Shown here piece after piece: positions 25,542 to 34,619 of a DNA stretch of 64,000 bases; position 1 is the stretch's first letter, and each line of letters begins with the position of its first letter. The stretch is from Halobiforma lacisalsi AJ5 (GTDB lineage Archaea > Halobacteriota > Halobacteria > Halobacteriales > Natrialbaceae), in contig NZ_CP019285.1 of NCBI RefSeq assembly GCF_000226975.2, positions 3,348,001-3,412,000 of the forward strand. The letters are read 5' to 3'. A model generated the notes under the pieces. The model made no database searches. It worked only from the letters and a program-made list of their open reading frames with translations, and was not told the origin of the DNA. Position numbers and translations under genes: made by a program.

Positions 25542-27368
25542 TTATGCGGGAGGTGTTCGTTCGGGGTGGTTCGAGTCGGAGTCGGAGTCAGAGTCGGAGT
25601 CGGAATCCGCGTCCGAATCCGGGTCAGCGTCGAACTCCATCCCGGACTCCGAGTCCGACTCGAGTCCCGAATCGGAGCACGGTCGTTTCCGTCCCCGTCC
25701 CTGCTCCTGTCGCCTTCCGCCGGACCGACTCGGATCGCCGTGGAGCCGACGCATCCAGTCGAACTGCGCGCTCATCCAGCGCTCGATGTCCGCGTCGAAC
25801 ACCCGATCACGGAGCGTCCGCATCCGTCGCCGTCGCTCGTCGATCGGCATCTCGAGTGCGTCCGCGATCCGTTCGGCCATCCCGTCGATGTCCGACGGAT
25901 CGATCGTGATCGCGTGTGACCCCAGCAGGTCGTGTGCGCCGACCCGGTCGCTCAACAGCAACGTGTCGCCGGTGTCGTCGACGCTGGCGGCGACGTACTC
26001 CTGTGCGACGAGGTTCATCCCGTCGACCAGCGGACTGACGACCAATAGATCCGCGTGGCGGTAGAGCGCACAGAGTTCCGCCTCCTCGAGGTAGTCCTCC
26101 GTGTAGATCACCGGCTGCCAGTCGTCGGTGCCGAAGCGGCTGTTGATCCGCTCGACCTCGCTGCGGACCAGGTCACCGTGGCGCTCGTAGGTGGGAATGT
26201 CCGTCCGCGAGAGGGTCGCCTTCTGGACGAAGGTGAACTCGCCGCGCCAGTCCGGGTAGCGCTCGAAGAACCGCTCGAGCGCGGCGAGGCGTTCGGGGAT
26301 CCCCTTCGTGTAATCGAGGCGGTCGACCCCGAGGCCGATGACGGCGTCGTCCGGGTGTGGGACGTCGTACTCCGAGCGCAGCGACTCGAGGACGCCCGCA
26401 CCGGAACCGACCTCCCGGGCTTCACGGTCGTAGCCCGCGGCATCGACGCCCATCGGGGTCGCGACGACCCGCGTCGTCGTCCCCTCGTAGTGGACGGTTC
26501 GGCCCTTCCGGTCGACCCTCGCCGCCGGCAGGAACCGCTCGACCGACTCGAGGAACCGGTCGACGTAGCGGTCGACGTGGAACCCGAGGAGGTCGTTCCC
26601 GAGCAGCCCCTCGAGGACGTTGCCGCCCGCGGGACAGTATCGGAACGTCGAGGGCGCGGGCCAGGGGACGTGCCAGAACTGCGCGACGGTGGTTCCGGGG
26701 GCCACTGCGTTCCGGACCATCCGCGGCGCGAGCGCGAAGTGGTAATCCTGAAACCAGACGATGGAGTCTTCGTCGGCGTGTTCGGCCACCGCGTCGGCGA
26801 ACTGCTCGTTGACGGTGCGGTACCACTCGAAGTCGTTCGCCCGGTCCTCGACCAGTTCCGGGAAGCCGTGACAGAGCGGCCAGAGCACGCGGTTGCTGAA
26901 CCCGTAGTAGTACGAGTCGACGGCTTCCTCAGGGAGGTCGATCCGGCGGAGGGTGTAGGCTTCCTCCCCCGGCGGCACCGCGACGCAGCCGTCCTCGTCC
27001 GCGACGTCGAAGTCCGCGTCGCCGTCGCCCCAGGCGATCCAGGTGCCGTCCGTTCGCTGGACGACGGGGTCGAGACCGGCGGTCAGCCCGCCCGTCGGTT
27101 CGTCGACCGTGATCGAGGGGTCGGCGTTGGCCCCGTTCCCGGCGTCCACTCCGTCGGCCGACTCGTACTCGTGGCGATACGGCTGCCGGTTGGACACGAC
27201 GATCAGCGACCCGGGACAGACCGGTCCGCCGTCGCGTCCGTCCGCATCGGTCCGTTCGCGGTTGGGATCGGTACCCGTGTCTCCTCCCCGCGGCCGACCG
27301 CCCTCGTCTGCCCGTCTGTACGGTGACTCCCAGTGCGTCGACGACGACCGCTCGTCGGTAGGTCGCAT
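25542..27368 (-). CDS. otsA: Trehalose-6-phosphate synthase
   Basis: The 608-aa GT20 enzyme couples a nucleotide-activated glucose to glucose-6-phosphate. The catalytic domain starts at SLIVVSNRQPY after a polar N-terminal extension of about 60 residues, and has the family blocks GGLTAGLDP, WFQDYHFALAPRM, FWHVPWPAP, GLGVDRLDYTKGIPERL and SPLVDGMNLVAQEYVA. The C-terminal tail is Ser/Asp repeats coded by GAxTCx hexamers (25570-25660), absent from typical OtsA. The frame is open farther upstream, but that part is Arg/Pro-rich; ATG 27368 is the first reasonable start. Together with otsB this provides osmoprotectant synthesis. Confidence 0.94.
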   Translation of the reverse strand: MRPTDERSSSTHWESPYRRADEGGRPRGGDTGTDPNRERTDADGRDGGPVCPGSLIVVSNRQPYRHEYESADGVDAGNGANADPSITVDEPTGGLTAGLDPVVQRTDGTWIAWGDGDADFDVADEDGCVAVPPGEEAYTLRRIDLPEEAVDSYYYGFSNRVLWPLCHGFPELVEDRANDFEWYRTVNEQFADAVAEHADEDSIVWFQDYHFALAPRMVRNAVAPGTTVAQFWHVPWPAPSTFRYCPAGGNVLEGLLGNDLLGFHVDRYVDRFLESVERFLPAARVDRKGRTVHYEGTTTRVVATPMGVDAAGYDREAREVGSGAGVLESLRSEYDVPHPDDAVIGLGVDRLDYTKGIPERLAALERFFERYPDWRGEFTFVQKATLSRTDIPTYERHGDLVRSEVERINSRFGTDDWQPVIYTEDYLEEAELCALYRHADLLVVSPLVDGMNLVAQEYVAASVDDTGDTLLLSDRVGAHDLLGSHAITIDPSDIDGMAERIADALEMPIDERRRRMRTLRDRVFDADIERWMSAQFDWMRRLHGDPSRSGGRRQEQGRGRKRPCSDSGLESDSESGMEFDADPDSDADSDSDSDSDSDSNHPERTPPA

Positions 27369-27574
27369 TCGCTGCAATATCACAGCGCCGCCACTGGTTG
27401 ATTCGCGGCCTGCAACCGCAGGGGATCCAATACTTTTTCCCCTCGTTCGTCCGGACGAACCGGTCGCCGAACCGTACGGTTTCCGAACGCCGACTGTCTC
27501 GAGGCGGCGACTCCCACAGGGACGACGGGGACGGCGGGGACACGTCGAAAAAGGAAGATAGCTCGTGCCGTCGG

Positions 27575-27748
27575 TCAGTAATAGTAGACCTCGAGTTCGT
27601 GGCCGCAACTCCGACAGCGCGCGTTTTTTCCCTGGAGTCGGTTCGAGTCGTCGCCGCCGATGCCGGGACCGGGCGGGACGGACGCGGAGACCGTTGCATC
27701 GCAGTTCGGGCACCCGATGTCCATATTCGAGCGGTTCGATCGCGACAT
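27575..27748 (-). CDS. Small zinc-ribbon protein
   Basis: The product of 57 residues (or 49 from a Met at 27724) has two CxxC knuckles, CPNC and CRSC, separated by a Gly/Pro-rich loop, and ends in ELEVYYY. Four cysteines at this spacing bind one zinc. Many haloarchaeal micro-proteins of this design are known, with roles in regulation or protein interaction that are mostly undefined. A minus-strand TATA-like GGTATAACT lies near 27778-27786, fitting a start at 27748. Confidence 0.72.
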   Translation of the reverse strand: MSRSNRSNMDIGCPNCDATVSASVPPGPGIGGDDSNRLQGKNARCRSCGHELEVYYY

Positions 27749-28010
27749 GTCGGCGGTGTATGCCACCCCGGCCGATAGTTATACCAGCCGTACCGCGCCG
27801 GTTTCGTCCTGTTTCGAACCGTTCGCTTCCGTACGGTGGCGTTTACGCCGTCAAACTGTCGGAAGCGAGCGCCTTCCGCGCCGGTATCCCGGCTGTACGC
27901 CCGACGGGCGCGACACTCGAGGCGTACAATCCGAACTGACACGTAGCGGTCCGGCCGCAGTTCGGCACGCGTACCAACGGACATTTGATCGCTCCGCCCA
28001 ACAACCGCAC

Positions 28011-28826
28011 ATGGAACGCCGAACGTATCTGCGATCGCTCGGGGCGGCGGGCACGGTGGGGCTTGCCGGCCTGGCGGGCTGTCTCGAGGACTCTCTGGGT
28101 GCCGTCGGCGGCGACGAGTCCGACGAGACCCACTGGGGCGACGGCTCGACGGTCCTCGAGCCACCGGAACAGACCCGGGGCGATCCCTCGCACCCGATCC
28201 ACGGCGAGGGGTTCCCGGAGTTTACGCTCCCGGATCCTATCGGGGGGGACCCCGTCTCGCTCGAGAATCTCGTCGGCGAGCGCTCGTTTCTGATGACGTT
28301 TTTCTTCACCTCCTGTCCCGACGGGGCCTGTCCCGCGCTGATGACCTACTTCCAGCGCATTCAGGCCGACGCGGCCGAGCAAGGGTACGGTGACGACATC
28401 TCGCTGCTCGCGATGACGTTCGATCCAGAACGGGACGACGCCGCGGCCCTCGCAGAGTTCGCCGCCCAGCAGGGCGTCGACCACGAGGCCGACAACTGGC
28501 ACTTCCTGCGACCCGAAAGCTACGAGGGAGGGAAAGAAACCCTCCACGACGACTTCGGCATGCGAATCCGGCGCGTCGAAGAGGACGAACTCGAGGACCG
28601 AGAGGACCACGACGGCCACGATCACGGCTACAGCTTCGATCACATCAATCTGATACTGTTGGCGAACGAAGACGGGATCGTGGAACGATCGTATCCGCAG
28701 GCCCTCAACGAGGATCTCGGCGGCGGCGCACAGCGCGTGCTCGAGGACACGAGGGCGGTCGTCGCGGGACAGCACTCGGAACTGGACCTCGAAACTGAAT
28801 CGGAATCGGACTCGAACACCGCATAA
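28011..28826 (+). CDS. SCO1/SenC-family lipoprotein
   Basis: The 271-aa secreted protein has a lipobox signal (LRSLGAAGTVGLAGLAGC) and a thioredoxin-fold SCO domain. FTLPDPIGGDPVSLENLVG starts the fold; FFFTSCPDGACPAL gives Cys102 and Cys107 with four residues between, rather than the usual three; and His211 in SFDHINLILLA is the third copper ligand. A His/Asp stretch (DHDGHDHGYSFDH) precedes it. SCO proteins insert copper into cytochrome oxidase CuA. The stop is 2 nt before the TlpA-like gene, so the three genes to CcdA form an operon. The tail is Ser/Glu/Asp repeats. Confidence 0.88.
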   Translation: MERRTYLRSLGAAGTVGLAGLAGCLEDSLGAVGGDESDETHWGDGSTVLEPPEQTRGDPSHPIHGEGFPEFTLPDPIGGDPVSLENLVGERSFLMTFFFTSCPDGACPALMTYFQRIQADAAEQGYGDDISLLAMTFDPERDDAAALAEFAAQQGVDHEADNWHFLRPESYEGGKETLHDDFGMRIRRVEEDELEDREDHDGHDHGYSFDHINLILLANEDGIVERSYPQALNEDLGGGAQRVLEDTRAVVAGQHSELDLETESESDSNTA

Positions 28827-28828
28827 CC

Positions 28829-29473
28829 ATGCGACGACGGGATATTCTCGCCGGACTCGGAAGCCTCGGTATCGTCGGCGGAGCCGGTGTCGCAGCGGTG
28901 TACGGGCTCCCGACGGGTGACGACTTCGGTGACGGCGCCGACGGGAGTACCGGGGACGACGGCGGTGACAGCGGCGACGGCGGCGACAGCTACGACCCGG
29001 TCGAAATCGAGACGGTCGACGCACCGGGTAGCGAGGCCGGAACCGTTCTCGTCCCCGCGACGGACCGGCCGACGTTCGTCGACTTCTTCGGAACCTGGTG
29101 TCCGCCCTGCAAGGAACAGATGCCGGCGCTCGCCGAGGCCCACGAGCGGATCGGCGACGAGGTCCTGTTCATTTCGATCACCAGCGAGTCGGTCGGAGAG
29201 GACGGAATGGTTACCGAGGCGGAACTGGCCGAGTGGTGGGACGAACACGGCGGACAGTGGACCGTCGGCCTGGACCCGGCGGCGCAACTGAGCTATCGTG
29301 TCACCAAGTACCCAACGGCGATGACGATCGACACGTCCGGACGAATTCGATGGTCGGCCAGCGGCATCAAGACCGCTGACGAGATCGTCTCGAAGATCGA
29401 GGCCGTGCTCGACCTCGAGGACGGCGGTGAATCCGACTCTGACTCCGACTCCGAAAGCGGGGAGGATGCCTGA
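28829..29473 (+). CDS. TlpA-like thiol-disulfide oxidoreductase
   Basis: The 214-aa protein has a Tat-like signal (MRRRDILAGLGSLGIVGGAG), an acidic Gly/Asp spacer and a TlpA/ResA thioredoxin domain with Cys91-Pro-Pro-Cys94 in GTWCPPCKEQMPALAEAH and cis-Pro in TKYPTAMTI. The C-terminus is a Ser/Asp repeat. It should reduce disulfides outside the membrane using electrons from the CcdA protein encoded next; the stop overlaps the ccdA start region (TGATGA). Confidence 0.9.
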   Translation: MRRRDILAGLGSLGIVGGAGVAAVYGLPTGDDFGDGADGSTGDDGGDSGDGGDSYDPVEIETVDAPGSEAGTVLVPATDRPTFVDFFGTWCPPCKEQMPALAEAHERIGDEVLFISITSESVGEDGMVTEAELAEWWDEHGGQWTVGLDPAAQLSYRVTKYPTAMTIDTSGRIRWSASGIKTADEIVSKIEAVLDLEDGGESDSDSDSESGEDA

Positions 29474-30147
29474 TGATCGAGCCGGACGTCCTTACCTGGA
29501 TCGTGGTGGCGCTGGGCGCCGGGATCGGGACGTTCTTCTCCCCGTGTGCCTATCCGCTGTTACCGGGCTACGTCGGGTTCTACGTGAGCCAGACCGAAGG
29601 GGAAAACGCCTCGGTCGGCGGTGCGGTCAGCCGCGGGCTGATCGCCGGTCTCGGCGTCCTCGTGACGTTCACCGCGATCCTCGCGATCGCCTATCGAGTC
29701 GGCCACGGGGTCATGTCGAACATCCTCTACTTCGAGCCCATCATGGGCGTTATCGTGCTCGGGTTCGGGCTCCTGATCCTGTTCGATCGGGCTCCCTCGC
29801 TGTCGGTGGCGCTCCCGCAGCGGCGCTCGAGCGTGCTCGGGTTCGGCGTGTTCGGGGCAGGCTACGCGCTGGCGGGTGCCGGCTGTGCGCTGCCGCTTTT
29901 CCTCCCCGTCGTCGGGCAGGCGGTCTCGATGCCGCTCGTCGATGCCGCACTGGTTCTCGGCACGTACGTCGGCAGTATCGTTCTGCTGATGATCTCGCTA
30001 ACCGTCGCGACCGGAATGGGAGTGCTTGCCGGCGCCGGCAGACTCGCGGCCTACAGCAATCAGCTCAAGCAGTTCGCGGGCGCGATCATGATACTGGCCG
30101 GGATCGGGCAGCTCTACCTCGCCATCGTCGTGTACAACGTCTTCTGA
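29473..30147 (+). CDS. ccdA: CcdA-type cytochrome c biogenesis/thiol electron transporter
   Basis: The 224-aa protein has six membrane helices in two related halves. GIGTFFSPCAYPLLPGYVGFY in the first and GAGYALAGAGCALPLFLPVVG in the second carry the paired membrane cysteines (in SPCAYPLLP and AGCALPLF) that pass electrons from cytoplasmic thioredoxin to the outside. It overlaps the TlpA-like gene by one base (TGATGA), completing a SCO1-TlpA-CcdA operon. No cytochrome or oxidase gene is adjacent. Confidence 0.9.
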   Translation: MIEPDVLTWIVVALGAGIGTFFSPCAYPLLPGYVGFYVSQTEGENASVGGAVSRGLIAGLGVLVTFTAILAIAYRVGHGVMSNILYFEPIMGVIVLGFGLLILFDRAPSLSVALPQRRSSVLGFGVFGAGYALAGAGCALPLFLPVVGQAVSMPLVDAALVLGTYVGSIVLLMISLTVATGMGVLAGAGRLAAYSNQLKQFAGAIMILAGIGQLYLAIVVYNVF

Positions 30148-30292
30148 CCGATTTCGGCTTCGTCTTTCTCTCCCCCCTCTCCCCCCTCACCCCCTCGAGT
30201 CGAAACCTACCCGGAACGTTCCACTCGCGTGAAGTACGCCCGGCACCAGCAGGTCCGAAGCGTATTCGTCCGACCGGCGAAGGGCAGACGAG

Positions 30293-30715
30293 ATGTACTC
30301 GGATCTACTGCTCGCGACGGACGGGAGCGACGGGGCGCGGCGAGCGACAAATCACGCGATCCAGCTCGCACGCGAACTCGAGGCCGACCTGCACGTCGTG
30401 TCGGTCGCGGAGGAAGGCCCGCACAGCACCGACCGACGCGACGAGATGCGAAGCGACGTCGAGGGCGAATCTCGAGAGGCGGCCGAGGAAGCCGCACGCG
30501 AGGCCGAGAACGCCGGCCTCGAGGCGACGACGACGATCCGCCACGGCGTCGCCCAGGAGGAGATCGTCGCCGTCGCGGAGGCGAACCCGATCGATGCGAT
30601 CGTCGTCGGCACGGTCGGGCGATCCGGGATCGACAAGATCCTCCTGGGCAGCGTCGCGGAGGAGGTCGTCCGGAACGCGCCGGTTCCGGTCGTGACGGTT
30701 CGCGAGCGATCGTAG
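30293..30715 (+). CDS. Universal stress protein, UspA family
   Basis: The 140-aa single-domain protein starts YSDLLLATDGSDGARRATNHAI and ends with the ATP-binding signature VGTVGRSGIDKILLGSVAEEVVRNAPVPV, close to G-2x-G-9x-G(S/T). UspA proteins bind ATP and support stress survival. It has its own short upstream region 145 nt after ccdA. Confidence 0.93.
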   Translation: MYSDLLLATDGSDGARRATNHAIQLARELEADLHVVSVAEEGPHSTDRRDEMRSDVEGESREAAEEAAREAENAGLEATTTIRHGVAQEEIVAVAEANPIDAIVVGTVGRSGIDKILLGSVAEEVVRNAPVPVVTVRERS

Positions 30716-30917
30716 TCCGCGAGTCGGGATCGGGCCCCGACCGGTCTCCACGCGGTGGGAAACACCGTCTTACTGCGAGGTACGAGTGTGATAATTAACC
30801 GCGTGCCCGGCGTACGCCGTCGTACCGCGACCCACCGCACGGCCTTCGTTCTCGGTCGGCCGCGGTCCCCGGAGATCCACGTCGTTCGGCGGTGGGAGCG
30901 TTACTGGTGAGACACGG

Positions 30918-33900
30918 ATGAACGGACGCGGCGACCCCGGCGGAGCGACCGTCGTCGGCGACGCCCTGCGCGTGCTCGTCGCGGGCGACTCGCCCCGGAT
31001 CGACGCGACGGCCGACGCGCTCGCCGCCGAACTGGTCCCCGCCGCAGTGGTACGCGCGAGAACGCTCGAGGGGGCACGCGAGCGGCTGGACCGGGAGGAC
31101 GTCCACTGCGCCCTCTGTGAGTTTCCCGGCGAGACCGGCCGGGAACTGCTCGAGTCGACCGCCGACGGCGTTCCGATCGTCGCGGTGACCGACGACGGCG
31201 CGGTCGAACGCGCGCTCGAGGCCGGCGCGACCGATGTGGTCTCGCCCGACGCCTCCGCGGAAGTTCTCGCGGCCCGAGTGGGACACATCGCCGAGTGTCG
31301 GCGTCGTGCCGAGCGGGCGGCCGACCGATGCCACCGCGCGCTCGTGGAGAGCGCCGACGCGCCGATCTGGCTCCTGGAGCCCGACGGTACCGTCACGTAC
31401 GCGAGCACGGCCGTCGAGGATCGGTTCGGGTACGCGCCGGGCGAACTCGAGCGGACGCCTCTCGAGCGGTTGATTCACCCGGACGATCGATCGATCCTTC
31501 GGAAGGCGCTCGAGCGGATCGCGAACGGACCGTTCGGTGCGACAGACCGGCTCGCGGTCCGGATCGGCAGCGTCGACGGCGAGTGGCGCGTCGCGACGCT
31601 GACGCTGGCCAACCGGCTCGAGGATCCCGCTCTCGGAGGGATCGTCGCGACGGCGGCGCTTCCGGGTGCGACTGCCCCGTCGGACGTTCGCGACGCGATC
31701 GATCGCCTCGAGGAGCCGCTGTTCGCGGTCGGCCCGGACTGGGAACTCCGCTGGGCGAACGCGGCGGCAGGGCGGCTGTTCGCGGACGATCCGGAGCCAG
31801 GACGAGTCGTCTGGGACGTCCTCCGGGGGGAACTCCGGGAGGAGTTCGGCCGCGAACTCCGCGAGGCGGTCGCGTCCGCCTCGAGCGTGCGCTTCGAGGC
31901 GACCGTCTCCGACGAGGATGGGACGACGACGTTCACGGTGTCGGCAGCGCCGAACCGGGAGGGTGACGCGGCCGCGAACGGTGGCCTCACCGTCCTCGCT
32001 CGAGAGCAACACGACGGTGGCGGCGAATCGAACCGGCTCGCGGTCCTCGAGTCGGCCGTCGACGCGCTCGAGGACGGGATCGCAGTCGTCGACGACGGGA
32101 CCATCGAACTCGCGAACCGGTCGCTGGCCGACCGCTATGGCGAGGCCGACCTCGTCGGCCGCGAGGTTGCGCGGCTGTTCGACGACGATCTCGCCGCGGC
32201 TGTCCACGAGCGAGCGCAGTCGTCGATCGTACGGTGGATGGAACCGGTCCGGGGCGAACTCGCGGTCGACGACGGCGTGCCGGTCGACGTCTACGTGGCC
32301 CCGCTCCGGGCGCCCGGTCGGGAGCGAACCCGGGCCCTCTGTGTCGTTCGAGATCGGAGGCGTTCCGCCGCGGGTGCGCTGTCGGCCGTTCGCCGCGCGC
32401 TCACCGCGATAGGGCGGGCCGAAACCGCCGGGAGCGTCCGGCGGACAGTCCTCGAGACGCTGCTCGAGCGCACCGAGGCCGACCTCGCGGTCTGGTACCG
32501 CGCCGACGAGGACCGGTACAGCCCGGCCGCGGTCGAGACGGCTGGCCCGAGCCCCTCGCTCGAGCCGCCGATTATCGACGGAGATCGGCTGAGCGACGAT
32601 ACGGCCGCGCTGTTCGAGGATCGCCCGGGACCGGCGGCCGTCGATCGGGACGAACTCGGCGACTTCCTCGCGGCGGCGGGGATCGACGCCGAGCGCGCCC
32701 TGGTCGTACCCGTCGGCGACGCGGGCGTCGCGCTCGCGACGAGCCCGGAACCGCTGGCGTTCGAGTCCCTCGATCGGGACCGCGACCGGGAGGCGGTCGA
32801 AGCCATCGCGGACGGAGCTGCGATCGCGCTCGCGGGGTTCGCCCGGGAGTCGAGCCTGCGGACCTGTCGGCGCGACCGCTCGCGGCTCGAGCGCGAGTTG
32901 ACCCTGGAAGCCGACGCCCGGGACCTTGCGCGGTCACTGCTCGAGGCGCGGAGCCGCGAGGCGGTCGAACGGCGACTGTGTGAGGGGCTCGTCGAACTCG
33001 GCGACGGGAGTCGACGGGAAACCGACGGGGCAGGCGGCACGACGGCGGTCGTCTGGGTCGGCGGCGTCGACGCTGGCAGCGGGACCGTCACACCGCGGGC
33101 CCGGGCCGGCCGCGATGTTGCCGATCTGCTGGACGGGCTCGAGCTCCCCGTCGATCGGGAGGCTCCGGACCCGACGGGTCGAACGGCGGCGCGGCGCGAG
33201 GCGACGGTCGTCGACGACCTCGAGGCTGCGCCGACCGGGACCGATGCGGACGCGGCCACCGACCCCGACGACTCCAACGGCGAACGGCGTCGTGCCCGCG
33301 AGGCCGGCTTCCGGTCGGCGCTGAGCGTTCCGCTCTCCCACGACCGGGACGAGTTCCGGTACGGAACGGTCACCGCGTACGCCGAGCGATCCGGGGCCTT
33401 CGGCGACCGGCTCCGGCGTATCGTCGGCTTCCTCGCCCGGGTCGCGGCGTACGCGATCGGCTCGCTCGAGCGCGAACGCGCGCTGCTGGCGGACGGCGTC
33501 GTCGAACTCGAGGTCGTGTTCCGGGACGACTCGGAACCGTTCGCGGCGTTCGTCCGGCGGGTCGGCCAGCAGGTCGGCCGGCGGGTCGACGTGCGAGCCG
33601 TCGTCCCGCGGTCCTCGGGGGGAGCGACCGTCTACTGTGCGATCGCGCCGGCGGATGATGCGGCGGCAACCGGGGCCGGGAACGGAAACGAGAACACGGC
33701 CACCGAGAACGACCCCCTCCAGTTGGCCGCCGACTCCGTGTCCGACCTCGAGTCGGTCGAGCTGGTCGGCGGCGATGCCGGGGACGCCGGCTCGCAACTC
33801 GTCGAACTCGAGTTCGCCGGCACGACCGTCGCGGAGCGGATCGCGGCCCACGGCGGGGTATTGTGCTCGGCGCGAGCGGTCGACGACCGGGTCCGGCTGG

Positions 33901-34241
33901 TGATCGAACTCTCCCGGTCGCTCGAGGTCCGGCCGTTCCTCGACGCGCTCGAGCGCGCGTACCCGGGCACGGAACTCCTCGCACGCCGCGAGCGCGACCG
34001 GGCCGCGCGGCCGACACGTCCTTTCGAGGCCGAACTTCGGGATCGACTTTCGGAACGGCAGCTCAGGACCCTCGAGAGTGCCTATTACGGCGGCTTTTTC
34101 GCCTGGCCGCGGGAGAGTACCGGCGAGGAAGTCGCCGAGTCGCTGGGGGTTTCCCAGCCGACTTTCAGCCGGCACCTCCGGCTGGCCGAGGGGAAACTGT
34201 TCGAACTGCTGTTCGACGAGCGGTTCAGTGCGCCCGAATGA
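30918..34241 (+). CDS. Large multi-sensor HTH-10 (Bat-type) regulator
   Basis: The 1107-aa cytoplasmic protein is modular. Residues about 16-130 form a receiver-like domain without a clear phospho-acceptor Asp (CALCEFPGETG). About 135-255, 260-375 and 380-500 are three PAS-like units (for example DAPIWLLEPDGTVTYAST, EEPLFAVGPDWELRWAN, DGIAVVDDGTIELANRS). About 505-660 and 690-860 are GAF-like. A Bat-associated segment follows, and the end (LSERQLRTLESAYYGGFFAWPRE through SLGVSQPTFSRHLRLAE) is the HTH-10 DNA-binding domain. Such proteins control genes in response to light, oxygen or redox; ligand and targets here are unknown. A second HTH-10 gene follows 380 nt downstream. Confidence 0.88.
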   Translation: MNGRGDPGGATVVGDALRVLVAGDSPRIDATADALAAELVPAAVVRARTLEGARERLDREDVHCALCEFPGETGRELLESTADGVPIVAVTDDGAVERALEAGATDVVSPDASAEVLAARVGHIAECRRRAERAADRCHRALVESADAPIWLLEPDGTVTYASTAVEDRFGYAPGELERTPLERLIHPDDRSILRKALERIANGPFGATDRLAVRIGSVDGEWRVATLTLANRLEDPALGGIVATAALPGATAPSDVRDAIDRLEEPLFAVGPDWELRWANAAAGRLFADDPEPGRVVWDVLRGELREEFGRELREAVASASSVRFEATVSDEDGTTTFTVSAAPNREGDAAANGGLTVLAREQHDGGGESNRLAVLESAVDALEDGIAVVDDGTIELANRSLADRYGEADLVGREVARLFDDDLAAAVHERAQSSIVRWMEPVRGELAVDDGVPVDVYVAPLRAPGRERTRALCVVRDRRRSAAGALSAVRRALTAIGRAETAGSVRRTVLETLLERTEADLAVWYRADEDRYSPAAVETAGPSPSLEPPIIDGDRLSDDTAALFEDRPGPAAVDRDELGDFLAAAGIDAERALVVPVGDAGVALATSPEPLAFESLDRDRDREAVEAIADGAAIALAGFARESSLRTCRRDRSRLERELTLEADARDLARSLLEARSREAVERRLCEGLVELGDGSRRETDGAGGTTAVVWVGGVDAGSGTVTPRARAGRDVADLLDGLELPVDREAPDPTGRTAARREATVVDDLEAAPTGTDADAATDPDDSNGERRRAREAGFRSALSVPLSHDRDEFRYGTVTAYAERSGAFGDRLRRIVGFLARVAAYAIGSLERERALLADGVVELEVVFRDDSEPFAAFVRRVGQQVGRRVDVRAVVPRSSGGATVYCAIAPADDAAATGAGNGNENTATENDPLQLAADSVSDLESVELVGGDAGDAGSQLVELEFAGTTVAERIAAHGGVLCSARAVDDRVRLVIELSRSLEVRPFLDALERAYPGTELLARRERDRAARPTRPFEAELRDRLSERQLRTLESAYYGGFFAWPRESTGEEVAESLGVSQPTFSRHLRLAEGKLFELLFDERFSAPE

Positions 34242-34619
34242 GCCCGGACGAACGTCGCGGGCCCAATAGCGGATTTACTCGACTCGAGCGCGCCGACCGT
34301 GAACGGCGGTGACCGCTTCGGTTCGATTCCAGGGGCCCACGTCGGCCGGACTCGACCGATCGGCTGGGACGCGAGTAGTACGCTGTTACCGAGAGATCGC
34401 CACGACGACAACCATCGATGGGCGGAGAAACTTCGTTTTTCTTGTCAGCGCTGACGTGATCGAGAATGGACCGATGAATAGGTATTGATATCGGCTGTGT
34501 TGACAGTTGCCTGTATAGCGGCCACGACCATACGTTCGGCGTCGAATCGTCTATTCGATGAGCGCGTTCCCGGTAACGAGCGATTACAGCGATGATTCGT
34601 GGGTCGGAGGGATCGAATC
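34242..34619. other. Intergenic stretch between two HTH-10 regulators
   Basis: Over 378 nt I find no gene. A T-rich run (CGTTTTTCTTG, near 34434-34444) may end the upstream transcript, and AT-rich patches around 34480-34515 may hold the promoter of the next regulator. Confidence 0.4.

Noticed and set aside
27369-27713. N-terminal extension of OtsA
   Set aside because: It is Arg/Pro-rich and overlaps the zinc-ribbon gene; no homology to GT20 enzymes.
34314-34340. GGTTCGATTCC, T-loop-like sequence
   Set aside because: No 5-bp T stem, acceptor stem or anticodon arm can be drawn, so it is not a tRNA.
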